Made by a program: the position numbers and the translations under genes
NCBI RefSeq assembly: GCF_001038625.1
Contig: NZ_CP011803.1
Span: 496,001-560,000, forward strand
Direction of reading: 5' to 3'
Length of the DNA: 64,000 nucleotides
From: Clostridium carboxidivorans P7
GTDB lineage: Bacteria; Bacillota; Clostridia; Clostridiales; Clostridiaceae
Notes under the pieces: generated by a model
The model's input: only the letters and a program-made list of their open reading frames with translations
What the model was told of the DNA's origin: nothing
Database searches by the model: none
Shown here: piece after piece, positions 8,648-17,083 of the stretch
Position numbering within the stretch: the stretch's first letter is position 1
Layout of the letters: each line of letters starts with the position of its first letter

Positions 8648-9526
8648 TTATAATGAAAGTGTATTAATTGAGTCGTTGTTGATATTTTTTACCCAAATAT
8701 TCACATCTTCAAAGCTGCCACATATATTACAATTATTTATCAATCTGCCTCTAAATTTATAACCATGTTTACTTAGAACTAGATTAATACCAGGACTTAT
8801 TGCTCTAGCTAAACTATACAAACAAATAAATCCCATATTTTTAAGGTCTGATTCTAAAGAATATATAATATTTGATAATATACCTTTGCATCTATATTTT
8901 GGATAGGTTGCACAGTTGGTTATTTCAGCATTCAAATTTACGTTGTCCAAATCTGCTGAAGCTGCAGCAATTATTTTTCCATTGTCAACAGCAACCTTGT
9001 ATAAAGTTTTTTTATTCATAGTTTTCTTTAAATAATCTTCATCATAAACAAGAGAAGGAGATGTGAAAAATGTATTGGAAAATAATTCAGCTATTTCTTT
9101 TGCATCACTTTCCTTTGCATCTCTTATTTGATATTTGAAATTATTGTTATATACAAAACTATTTCCAGCATTTAAACTTTCTACTAGGAATAGATTTTCC
9201 TTATTTAAACCCTTATGAAGTTTTCTGCTGCTTCTTATAAAATAAGACATACAAAAGGCATCTTCACCTTGAAAATATCCATCTATTTTGCCTTCCAAGT
9301 GAAACTTAGCGTTAACAAAGTTTTCAAAAGAATTAGCATCACAGTTGCAAACAACTTTTCCTAAGTTTTCTTTAGCAGCAAAGTGTACAATTCTATTTAT
9401 ATTTTGAACTGATATATGGTGAAAGTTAACTATTTTTGCACAGCTATTAGAATAGTCAACATATACTTTATATTGATAAATTTTTATGCAATAATTATCA
9501 TCTAATTTATAGCTGCTTGTATTCAT
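8648..9526 (-). CDS. ablB: Putative beta-lysine N-acetyltransferase
   Basis: GNAT-fold enzyme that makes N-epsilon-acetyl-beta-lysine, a compatible solute, from beta-lysine and acetyl-CoA. The 292 residues carry the AblB-typical stretches EGKIDGYFQGEDAFCMSYFI, EITNCATYPKYRCKGILS (acetyl-CoA loop) and RGRLINNCNICGSFEDVNIW. The start has an AAGGGGG site. AblB normally sits next to ablA (lysine 2,3-aminomutase), which is absent here and would have to be elsewhere. A c-di-AMP-type riboswitch with terminator lies upstream on the same strand, which fits an osmolyte gene. I am confident of the family; the substrate follows from family knowledge. Confidence 0.85.
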   Translation of the reverse strand: MNTSSYKLDDNYCIKIYQYKVYVDYSNSCAKIVNFHHISVQNINRIVHFAAKENLGKVVCNCDANSFENFVNAKFHLEGKIDGYFQGEDAFCMSYFIRSSRKLHKGLNKENLFLVESLNAGNSFVYNNNFKYQIRDAKESDAKEIAELFSNTFFTSPSLVYDEDYLKKTMNKKTLYKVAVDNGKIIAAASADLDNVNLNAEITNCATYPKYRCKGILSNIIYSLESDLKNMGFICLYSLARAISPGINLVLSKHGYKFRGRLINNCNICGSFEDVNIWVKNINNDSINTLSL

Positions 9527-9599
9527 TATTAATGATCCCCCTTTTAATATAACATTGCTTTTTTGGCATTAGACAATATGAATAAAAAACATTTGTCAT
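9507..9599 (-). CDS. Possible 30-residue leader peptide before ablB
   Basis: An ATG at 9599 (minus strand) follows a strong site (TGGAGGTTTT) and opens a 30-codon frame that overlaps the ablB start by 20 bases in another frame. The predicted peptide is MTNVFYSYCLMPKKQCYIKR followed by GIINNEYKQL. It lies between the riboswitch terminator and ablB, so it could couple translation to ablB. It resembles nothing I know. Confidence 0.35.
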   Translation of the reverse strand: MTNVFYSYCLMPKKQCYIKRGIINNEYKQL

Positions 9600-9633
9600 A
9601 AAACCTCCATCTGAATTATTCAAAAAAATAACA

Positions 9634-9659
9634 AAGCTGCAGAGAAGTATCTGCAGCTT
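9634..9659 (-). terminator. Riboswitch-controlled terminator before ablB
   Basis: AAGCTGCAG / CTGCAGCTT stem followed on the minus strand by a U-rich run (GTTATTTTTTT). Its loop and 3' flank (9641-9648) are perfectly complementary over eight bases to 9712-9719 just 3' of the aptamer. This gives a visible antiterminator alternative. Confidence 0.85.
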
Positions 9660-9714
9660 ATAAAGCATTGCTATTTATTGGCACACAAAATACACTATTC
9701 TGTATACCAAAACT

Positions 9715-9840
9715 TCTCTCCAACGCTTACGAGATTAGCTGACGGATTCGGGTTGAAGAATAACCCTACTTGCTCTTATTGGCAAGATTCACCCCAAAAA
9801 TTGGTTCTCCCGTTCAAATTGATTCAGCGGTATAAATATT
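9715..9840 (-). ncRNA. c-di-AMP riboswitch (ydaO/yuaA leader)
   Basis: Read on the minus strand, the conserved blocks of this class appear in order: CCGCTGAATC, CGGGAGAACC, TTGGGGTGAATC, AGGGTTATTCTTCAACCCGA, ATCCGTCAGCTAATCTCG and GTAAGCG. The outer helix pairs CGCT with AGCG. Known members switch genes off when c-di-AMP binds, and control potassium and osmolyte uptake and cell-wall hydrolases. Here the next gene is ablB. Confidence 0.92.
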
Positions 9841-9865
9841 CTATTTTCATGACCCTGTGTATATA

Positions 9866-9894
9866 ACCATATCATTATAACATATTTATGTCAA
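9866..9894 (-). promoter_or_regulatory. Promoter of the riboswitch-ablB transcript
   Basis: On the minus strand TTGACA (9894-9889), a 17-base spacer and TATGGT (9871-9866). An alternative -10, TATAAT at 9879-9874, is too close to this -35. Confidence 0.5.
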
Positions 9895-9943
9895 TATGTA
9901 TATATTACTAATGCGTTCCCCCTGCCCACATTCTAATAAAAAA

Positions 9944-9972
9944 TTGCAAAACATTTTTAAATATGATACAAT
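9944..9972 (+). promoter_or_regulatory. Promoter of the cation antiporter leader
   Basis: TTGCAA, a 17-base spacer and TACAAT. It gives a leader of about 145 bases ending at the antiporter start. Confidence 0.55.
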
Positions 9973-9998
9973 GATTAATATTAAAATTGCATATTTAT

Positions 9999-10108
9999 AG
10001 CTAAGTGTTAGCTGTTTATTTTCGGTTGAACAAATTTTTATTTGATTTCAAGAGAATTTGACTTTTGGGGTGGGAAGTCCTTTATGGGGGACTTTCCACT
10101 TTTTTTGC
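9999..10108 (+). promoter_or_regulatory. Structured leader with terminator before antiporter
   Basis: The leader has a perfect hairpin AGCTAAGTGTTAGCT (9999-10013). An intrinsic terminator follows at 10070-10108: GTGGGAAGTCC pairs with GGACTTTCCAC, then a run of seven T. It ends about ten bases before the AAAGGAGG site. A terminator inside a 5' leader suggests attenuation or a riboswitch; I do not recognise the class. Confidence 0.6.
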
Positions 10109-10126
10109 CATTTAAAGGAGGTAAAC

Positions 10127-11302
10127 ATGGAAAAAACATTATTGAATATAGTATTAATTCTTATATTTACAAAAATAGGAGGTATAATAAGCAGAAAATT
10201 AAAAATGCCTGAGGTTTTAGGAGCATTGATTGCTGGTGTAATACTTGGACCAGTAGTATTAAATATTGTTCAGTATGATGATAATATTAAGCTGCTCTCA
10301 AATCTTGGAGTGATTATGCTTATGTTTCTTGCAGGCCTTGAAACTAATGTAGAAGAATTTAAAAAAGCAGGATTGTCTTCATTTATAATAGCAGTGGCAG
10401 GTATAGTACTTCCACTTGTATTTGGAACTTTAAGTGCATATATGTTTTTTAATAATTTTTGGGAAAATGTATTTGTAGGAGTTATTTTAACAGCTACTAG
10501 TGTAAGTATTACAGTAGAAACTCTTAAAGAACTTGGAAAGCTTAATACAAGAGCAGGTATAAATATTCTTGGAGCAGCTGTAATAGATGATATTTTAGGA
10601 CTTATACTTATATCTGTAGTTCTTGCAGTGGCTCAAACTTCTGGTTCTGGAAATTCAGGGTCATTATCAATTGTATATGTTTTTATAAAGATAACTTTAT
10701 TTTGTTTATTTTCTATAATAGGAATATTATATATACCTAAATATATAAATAAATTTAAAGATTATTTGAAACCAAGCAAAGAGTTTCTTACATTTTCTAT
10801 AGCTCTTGCAATATTAATAGCATATATTGCTGAAAGCTTAGGTATAGCAGCTATTACTGGTGCGTATATATGTGGACTTATGCTTTCATCACTTTCTTAC
10901 AAGGAATATCTAGAGAGAAATGTTAAAGCAATTTCATCTGGATTTTTGTCTCTAATATTCTTTGCAAGCGTTGGAATAGAAGCAAATTTAAAGGGACTAA
11001 ATATGGAAGTGCTTTTTATAACCTTAGTGATGTTTATTGTAGCGGTAATTGGAAAAATATTAGGATGCAGTAGTGCTGCAAGACTTATGAAGATGAGCAG
11101 AAGTGAAGCAGTCCAAATTGGAGTTGGTATGATCTCAAGGGGAGAAGTAGCTATAATTACTGCTAATATAGGTCTTCAAAAGGGAATAATTTCAGAAGAA
11201 ATATTTCTTCCGACTTTAATTGTTGTAATATTGACGACCATTATAACTCCTATTTTGCTTAAATTAGCATTTTCTCATAGGGTAGAAAAGAAAATTAGAT
11301 AA
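10127..11302 (+). CDS. CPA2-family cation/proton antiporter
   Basis: Membrane antiporter exchanging Na+ or K+ for protons, Kef/NapA type. The 391 residues are nearly all membrane segments, with family motifs KLKMPEVLGALIAGVILGP, GVIMLMFLAGLET, GAAVIDDILGLILISVVLA (the paired aspartates expected of electrogenic CPA2 proteins) and GMISRGEVAIITANIG. There is no C-terminal TrkA-N domain, so nucleotide gating of the Kef kind is unlikely. The ATG at 10127 follows AAAGGAGGTAAAC; an upstream in-frame start runs through the leader terminator and is rejected. Ion specificity is unknown. The divergent c-di-AMP-controlled osmolyte gene fits a shared role in ion and osmotic balance. Confidence 0.88.
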   Translation: MEKTLLNIVLILIFTKIGGIISRKLKMPEVLGALIAGVILGPVVLNIVQYDDNIKLLSNLGVIMLMFLAGLETNVEEFKKAGLSSFIIAVAGIVLPLVFGTLSAYMFFNNFWENVFVGVILTATSVSITVETLKELGKLNTRAGINILGAAVIDDILGLILISVVLAVAQTSGSGNSGSLSIVYVFIKITLFCLFSIIGILYIPKYINKFKDYLKPSKEFLTFSIALAILIAYIAESLGIAAITGAYICGLMLSSLSYKEYLERNVKAISSGFLSLIFFASVGIEANLKGLNMEVLFITLVMFIVAVIGKILGCSSAARLMKMSRSEAVQIGVGMISRGEVAIITANIGLQKGIISEEIFLPTLIVVILTTIITPILLKLAFSHRVEKKIR

Positions 11303-11341
11303 TCAATAGTAAATATAGAACAAAAATATAATTACAAAGAG

Positions 11342-11411
11342 GGTCTGTCGTATTAGGGATAAATACTACAATGCATTGTATGTAAATTCCTTAGTGCGGC
11401 AGTCTTTTTTG
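11342..11411 (+). repeat. Long imperfect palindrome, copy 1 (terminator-like)
   Basis: Arms of 31 bases meet at ATGCAT. Outer pairing (CTGTCGTATTAGGG with CCTTAGTGCGGCAG) uses several G-U pairs, and a T-run follows. The right arm closely matches the palindrome at 24152-24244, so this is a dispersed element as well as a likely terminator for the antiporter. The rest of 11303-11630 is AT-rich and holds only promoter-like sequence. Confidence 0.65.
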
Positions 11412-11630
11412 CAGTAATTCAGGTGAAGTTAATGAATAAAAAAGTTTTTATGTAAAGTATTATAAAATAATATTCATTAAGCAATTTGAAATTAGGTATA
11501 ATGTGACAATAAAGTAAAAATAAAAGTGATACAATTATGTATATGACATCAATAAATCTTACTTAGGGTAAATATTACGGTAGACAGCCATAGGATAAAA
11601 TATAAAGGATATTTTTATGGGGGGATATTA

Positions 11631-12317
11631 GTGGATTTTAAAATAATTGTAATTGAAGATGAATTTTCAATAAATGATATACTAACCTTTGCATTAAAGG
11701 GAGAGGGATATAAAGTTAAAAGTGCTTCTTCATCAAAGGAAGCCAGAGAGTTTCTTCAGGATTTTAAACCTAATTTAGTATTACTTGATATAAATTTACC
11801 AGATGAAAGTGGTTTTGAATTGTGCAAGTTTATTAATGCTAATTATAAAATACCAATTATCATGCTTACTGCTAGAAATGATATTACTGATAAAGTACTT
11901 GGTTTAGAACTAGGTGCAGATGATTATATAACAAAACCATTTCATATAAAAGAAGTGTTAGTAAGAGTAAAGATAGCTTTAAGAAGAGTTGACAAATATA
12001 GAAACTTGGATAATTATAATGATTTCATAAATCTAAATGATAGTATAAAAATTAAATTAGAAAATAGGATGGTAATTAAGGATGGAAAAGAAATTAAATT
12101 AAAACCTAAAGAATATGATTTGTTAGTATTTTTTATTAAAAATAAAAATAGAGTTTTTACAAGAGAAGAAATTTTAGATAAGGTTTGGGGTATAGATTAT
12201 TGTGGTGAAATTAGAACTGTAGATATTCATGTTAGAAGGTTAAGAGCAAAATTAAATCTGGATAGTGGACAATCCTTCATTGAAACAGTTTTTGGTGTAG
12301 GATATGTGATGAGGTAG
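11631..12317 (+). CDS. OmpR/PhoB-family response regulator
   Basis: DNA-binding regulator of 228 residues. Receiver domain 1-118 has IEDE, phosphoacceptor Asp53 (LVLLDINLPDESG), Thr in MLTARND and Lys in ITKPF. The winged-helix domain at 130-227 ends with the typical RTVDIHVRRLRAKL and FIETVFGVGYVMR. It starts at a GTG behind GGGGGG. The partner kinase begins four bases after its stop. The regulon is unknown; the lipoprotein gene downstream is a candidate member. Confidence 0.9.
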   Translation: MDFKIIVIEDEFSINDILTFALKGEGYKVKSASSSKEAREFLQDFKPNLVLLDINLPDESGFELCKFINANYKIPIIMLTARNDITDKVLGLELGADDYITKPFHIKEVLVRVKIALRRVDKYRNLDNYNDFINLNDSIKIKLENRMVIKDGKEIKLKPKEYDLLVFFIKNKNRVFTREEILDKVWGIDYCGEIRTVDIHVRRLRAKLNLDSGQSFIETVFGVGYVMR

Positions 12318-12321
12318 TGAT

Positions 12322-13785
12322 GTGAAAAATAGTGTAAGATTTAAATTTATGTTAGGCTTATCAATTATATTTATAGTTGCAGCAGTTGTTTTAAATCTTT
12401 TAATCAGACAAGTATTTGAAAATAATTTAGAAAATTCTATAAAGAGCTCCATGAAGGATACAATGAAGAGTTCGAGAGAATACATTAAATATAATATGCT
12501 TCCGAAAGATTTGTATATGGAGGAAGAAGCTCTTTGTGAAAAATTGTGGAGTATACTTAATGGTTATATATTTACACGTAATTATGAGATGGAAATAAGG
12601 ACACCTTCAGGAAAGATTAAAGCAAATACTATAAGTTCAGATTTTACTGGATTAACAGATAGAGGAACAAAGGAAGCTCTTAAAGGAAAAGCTGTGATAA
12701 ATCTACAATATAGCAAAGATAATGTTCAAGCAGTATTATCTTATCCATTATATGATGGAAATAGATGCTTAGGAATATTGAATATAAGTAAAAGCTTTAG
12801 TGATTCTTATATTGAAAACAAAAGAATAATAAATATTATTACTTTGATAGAGTTATTTGTCTTTATATTTGTTTTTACAGCATCCTATTTATTTACATCA
12901 AGAATAGTACAACCTATTATAACATTAACAAAACAAATAAAGAAAATTGAAGAAGGAGATTATGAAATAAACTTAAATATTAGAAATAATGATGAGATAG
13001 GAATTTTACTAAAAGAATTTATTAACATGAAAGAAAAAATAAGAAATCAAATAGAGACTATAAGTATGGAAAAAGACAAGGTTTTAAATCTGGAAAAGGG
13101 GAGAAGAGAGTTTTTTAACAATGTAACTCATGAATTAAAGACTCCACTAACAGCTATTTCTGGTTATGCTCAAATACTTTCTGATAAAAATGTGAAGGAT
13201 GAAGAATTTAAAACTAGGGCAATACAGAGGATTTATTTGGAAAGTGAAAGGCTTCATAAGCTTGTAATTAATTTGATAAATGCTTCAAAAGAAATAGATT
13301 TTCAAGAAGAACATAAGGAAAGTATTGAAATGAAAACTCTCTTAAATGATGTGTGTATTGATATGGCAAGTAAAGCTGAGAAGTATTCAATTCATATATT
13401 AACCAATTTAGAACAAGGTTTTATATTTGGTCAGGAAAATAAAATAAGACAGCTTATAATAAATTTATTAGATAATGCAATTAAATATTCTTTTTCAGGA
13501 GAAAACATCAATGTTAATGCTTTTAAAGGTAATGATCATTATAAAATAGAAATTTTAAATAAAGGCAATCCAATACCTGAGAGAACTTATAGTTCTATTT
13601 TTGAACCTTTTGTAAAGGGTATTAATTCCATTGAAGGTGGGAGTAGTGGTCTTGGTTTATATATATGCAGTGAAATAGTTAAAGAACATAATGGAGAAAT
13701 ACATATAGAAAATGGCAATATAATAAAGGTAATAATAAAAATTCCCTCTTTTTCATCTGGTGGAAACAATTTGGAAACAACTTAA
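12322..13785 (+). CDS. HAMP-containing sensor histidine kinase
   Basis: Membrane kinase of 487 residues. Segment 1 is at about 10-28 and segment 2 at about 168-190; the roughly 140 residues between them are an extracytoplasmic sensor domain. HAMP follows (RIVQPIITLTKQIKKIEEGD). HisKA has phosphoacceptor His270 in NVTHELKTPLTAISGYAQIL. The HATPase domain has N-box LIINLLDNAIKYS and G-boxes ending GGSSGLGLYICSEIV. It starts at a GTG right after the regulator and forms a standard pair with it. The ligand is unknown. Confidence 0.9.
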   Translation: MKNSVRFKFMLGLSIIFIVAAVVLNLLIRQVFENNLENSIKSSMKDTMKSSREYIKYNMLPKDLYMEEEALCEKLWSILNGYIFTRNYEMEIRTPSGKIKANTISSDFTGLTDRGTKEALKGKAVINLQYSKDNVQAVLSYPLYDGNRCLGILNISKSFSDSYIENKRIINIITLIELFVFIFVFTASYLFTSRIVQPIITLTKQIKKIEEGDYEINLNIRNNDEIGILLKEFINMKEKIRNQIETISMEKDKVLNLEKGRREFFNNVTHELKTPLTAISGYAQILSDKNVKDEEFKTRAIQRIYLESERLHKLVINLINASKEIDFQEEHKESIEMKTLLNDVCIDMASKAEKYSIHILTNLEQGFIFGQENKIRQLIINLLDNAIKYSFSGENINVNAFKGNDHYKIEILNKGNPIPERTYSSIFEPFVKGINSIEGGSSGLGLYICSEIVKEHNGEIHIENGNIIKVIIKIPSFSSGGNNLETT

Positions 13786-13913
13786 ACAAATTTAGAAAAC
13801 ACTAAGTGATATCATGTATATAAATAAAATAAATACAAGAAAGGAAGTTGTTCTTTATGCTTGCTTTAGTATAGCTATAGAACAAATGTCCAATTTTAAA
13901 GGGGGAAGCAAAT

Positions 13914-15221
13914 ATGATAAGAAAAAGTATGAAACAAATATCATTATTTTTAGCTTTAGTACTTTCAATACCATTAACCTTTAGTGCTTGTGAACAAAAA
14001 CAAAAAGAAATTAAGATTTCTAGTGATGTTAAACAAGAGATGAAAAATGAGGAGAAAAATGCTTCTAAGATAGTGAAGATAAAAGATTTAGATTTAGGTA
14101 ACATGATATACACACCAATATGCTGGAAAGATGATGAAAATATTGTAGTTACGGATGGAGGTTCTAAAAATAACAATGAAATAGATGTAGAAAATATTAA
14201 TATGGGAGATATCAATGTTTATAATGTCAATATAAAAACTTCCAAGGACTCTAAGGTTAACACTATAAAAGATGCTGTATGTGGAGAAGTAGGAAGTAAA
14301 GATATGTATGGTAATTTTCTTTATATGAAGGATAACAAAGTTTGTATGTATAACGCAATAGAAAATACTGAAAAATCAATATATGACTTATCATCAATAA
14401 TAAAAGAGCAAAAAGAAAACTTGAAAATTAAAGATGAAAAAGAACTATTAAAAAGAATATACTGTGGATTTGTACTTGGGAGTGATAAATGTATATATGT
14501 GATGGCACAAACAAGTGATATTAACTGTAGTATAAGGGTAATTAATACGAAAACAGGAAAAGTAACTGAAGGGTCTTTTCCTGTAGGATACTTTCCTAAT
14601 TTAGGTAATGTACAAAGCTTATATTCATTGGCATATAACAAAAATAAGGATATATTTTATGTAACTTCAATTTATTATAATTTTATATATGAATGTAAGC
14701 TAAAAGGAGAAAAAAGCATTATTAGAAAACGCACTAATGCTGCAGGACAAATATTTGATATATCAGAGGATGGAAATGATCTTTACTTGAATAGTTTATA
14801 CTATAAAAAGGGAAAAATGGGCATTATAAAATATGATATGGAAAAGGATAAGGTTACAGAAATAACAAGTGATTATATGGACAAAAATGGAAAAAGCCAA
14901 ATTAGTCTCTTTGTAGATGTTGCTGCTAATTATAATAACAATATCATAGGGTATAGCATAAATAATACTGTATATGAAAAAGATAATAAAACTGTATCTA
15001 AAATTCAAGCTACTTCTTTTATAGGAGATTTTGATGGTAAAGAAATAAAAAATAATGTGATGCTTCCAGTAGAACAGATGGAAGATAAAAATAACAACAA
15101 CAGAATTATGATTAATAAAAAGGGAGATAGTTTTATTTATACAGTTTTATATTCTGATTATAAGGATAACATTATTAAAATGTATAAAATGAAAAGTTAT
15201 GTATATCAAGTTAAAAAGTAG
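13914..15221 (+). CDS. Lipoprotein of unknown function
   Basis: 435 residues with a lipoprotein signal peptide (LSIPLTFSAC, lipid Cys26) and a strong GGGGGA ribosome site. I recognise no family. The mature part is rich in lysine, asparagine and tyrosine. It has several repeats of short strand-turn-strand pattern (for example NKVCMYNAIENTEKSIYDLS and IRVINTKTGKVTEGSF) that suggest a beta-propeller fold. It lies 128 bases behind the kinase, so it may be the extracellular partner or target of that two-component system. This is inference from position only. Confidence 0.7.
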   Translation: MIRKSMKQISLFLALVLSIPLTFSACEQKQKEIKISSDVKQEMKNEEKNASKIVKIKDLDLGNMIYTPICWKDDENIVVTDGGSKNNNEIDVENINMGDINVYNVNIKTSKDSKVNTIKDAVCGEVGSKDMYGNFLYMKDNKVCMYNAIENTEKSIYDLSSIIKEQKENLKIKDEKELLKRIYCGFVLGSDKCIYVMAQTSDINCSIRVINTKTGKVTEGSFPVGYFPNLGNVQSLYSLAYNKNKDIFYVTSIYYNFIYECKLKGEKSIIRKRTNAAGQIFDISEDGNDLYLNSLYYKKGKMGIIKYDMEKDKVTEITSDYMDKNGKSQISLFVDVAANYNNNIIGYSINNTVYEKDNKTVSKIQATSFIGDFDGKEIKNNVMLPVEQMEDKNNNNRIMINKKGDSFIYTVLYSDYKDNIIKMYKMKSYVYQVKK

Positions 15222-15235
15222 GATTAGGGAAAAGG

Positions 15236-15276
15236 TACAGCTATATTTGAATAGAGAATATTCAAATATAGCTGTA
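15236..15276 (+). terminator. Terminator after the lipoprotein gene
   Basis: Perfect 18-bp stem TACAGCTATATTTGAATA / TATTCAAATATAGCTGTA followed by TTTT. Confidence 0.85.
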
Positions 15277-15433
15277 TTTTTAGGTTAAGAACTATTTTTT
15301 ATAAAAGGACCTTTTTAAATAATAAATTTTGTTATTTATTAACATTAAGTTACATTTAAAACTTATTTTGTATTAAAAATTATAAAATAAATAAAGAAAT
15401 ATAACGAAAATTAAATAAATAATAAAAAATATA

Positions 15434-15442
15434 TGCTATAAT
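15434..15442 (+). promoter_or_regulatory. Extended -10 promoter before FIST gene
   Basis: TGCTATAAT is a perfect extended -10 in the 395-base gap before 15617. No clear -35 is visible. The rest of the gap is AT-rich without other features. Confidence 0.45.
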
Positions 15443-15616
15443 AATTTTATATTTTAGTATAAAATTGGATTTGTAAACGACTTTTGTAAATAAGTATAAC
15501 TAAATATTAAAAATTCCATGTAATTTATAGAAAGATTTATTAGTTTAAGAAAAGATATATATATAGAACAAATTGTCTTCTAAATTTAATGTAAAATATG
15601 AAGGAGTGAGAAATTC

Positions 15617-16963
15617 TTGGCTGGGAAGATAAGAGAAATTATTAATGATATTATTAAACAAAGGTCCAAAGGAAATCCAGCTATTATTGAAATGACTAAA
15701 GCAAAATTTATATTAAAAGGTATTAATCCTGATAAATTTCATGTTGACTCTGAAGATGATCCAGTTATAATGGAAAAGCTTTTTAAAATTGCAGAACAAT
15801 TAAATATAAAAAAATCAACATACGATGGTGTAAATATAAAATCTGCTTTTTCAAGGAAGTGTCTGGAGAATGAAGTTGTAGATGATATCAAAAATCAATT
15901 AGATTTATCTGGCATTAAACTTATAATATATTTTGCTGCTTCCAACTTTGATCAAAAGCTTTTAAGTAGTTTAATGCAAGAAACTTTTAAAGATTGCATA
16001 GTAGTTGGATGTTCAACTTCGGGAGAAATAGTTAGTGGAAAGTTATTAAAAGATTCAGTTGTAGCAATGGCTTTTAATTCAAATATTATCTCTGATGCAA
16101 AGGTTGAAGTAATTGAAAAAATGAAAGAAGGTTTAAATGTAGAAAGAGCATTTACTTCTTTTGAAAGATATTTTAATGAAAGTTTATATACAATGAATTC
16201 GAAAAAATATGTAGGAATAATCTTAATAGATGGTGTAAGCAAAAAAGAAGAAAAAATTATGGATTTGATTGGCAATAGGACTAACGTCTTTTTTATAGGA
16301 GGATCTGCAGGAGATGACTGTAGATTTGTAAAAACTCATGTTTGTGCAAATGGAAAAGCATATAATGATTCAGCAGTACTTGTAATGCTGAAAGTAAATG
16401 ATGATGCAGAGTTTAGTATTATTAAAACACAAAGTTTTAAATGTTTAGATACTAAATTAGTTGCTAGTAAAGTAAATGAAGAAAATAGAGAAGTTATAGA
16501 ATTTAATGATAAACCTGCAATTTTAGCATATGCAGATGCTCTGGGAGTCAGTTCAATTGAGGATGCAGAAAAATATTTTATGACTAATCCTGTAGGTCTA
16601 TTAATAGGAAAAAATGATATATTTGTAAGAAGTCCACAACAAGTAAGAGGTACAAGCATGTTGTTTTATTGTAGCATATTGAAGGGAATGGAAGTTAAAT
16701 TACTTCAAGCTACTAATATCATAGAAGATACCAAAAGGGCTATTGAAAATAAGATTCAGGAATTTGGAAAAATTGATGGAATTATAAATTTTAATTGTAT
16801 AGAACGTACACTTGAACTAGAAAGAAAAAATCTTGAAGGACAATATGGAGAATTATTTAGAGATATTCCTACTGTTGGATTTTCCTGTTATGGTGAAGAA
16901 TTTATAGGACATATAAATCAAACATCTACTATGCTGGCTTTTAGACTAAAGACAAATGCATAA
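15617..16963 (+). CDS. FIST domain sensory protein
   Basis: Cytoplasmic protein of 448 residues with FIST_N (about 95-290, including GCSTSGEIVSG and FFIGGSAGDD) and FIST_C (about 300-440, ending FSCYGEEFIGHINQTSTMLAF). FIST proteins are proposed to bind small ligands such as amino acids and to work with histidine kinases or cyclic-di-GMP enzymes. The first 90 residues are a helical region with no assignment. The TTG start follows AAGGAG. It lies directly before a PAS kinase with a degenerate receiver, which fits a signalling pair. Confidence 0.85.
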   Translation: MAGKIREIINDIIKQRSKGNPAIIEMTKAKFILKGINPDKFHVDSEDDPVIMEKLFKIAEQLNIKKSTYDGVNIKSAFSRKCLENEVVDDIKNQLDLSGIKLIIYFAASNFDQKLLSSLMQETFKDCIVVGCSTSGEIVSGKLLKDSVVAMAFNSNIISDAKVEVIEKMKEGLNVERAFTSFERYFNESLYTMNSKKYVGIILIDGVSKKEEKIMDLIGNRTNVFFIGGSAGDDCRFVKTHVCANGKAYNDSAVLVMLKVNDDAEFSIIKTQSFKCLDTKLVASKVNEENREVIEFNDKPAILAYADALGVSSIEDAEKYFMTNPVGLLIGKNDIFVRSPQQVRGTSMLFYCSILKGMEVKLLQATNIIEDTKRAIENKIQEFGKIDGIINFNCIERTLELERKNLEGQYGELFRDIPTVGFSCYGEEFIGHINQTSTMLAFRLKTNA

Positions 16964-17083
16964 ATTTTAAAAGTTGCATATAAATAAAAGAGTTTGTATA
17001 ATTTAAGAGATTGATTTTACTATATTAAGTTAGAGTATTCATGAAATTTTGACTAAAATATTTTTGAAATGGGGAAATAAGTC

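Noticed and set aside
9678..9866. 62-codon plus-strand frame in the ablB/antiporter gap
   Set aside because: It lies antisense to the c-di-AMP riboswitch; its codons simply reflect the conserved aptamer and it has no ribosome site.
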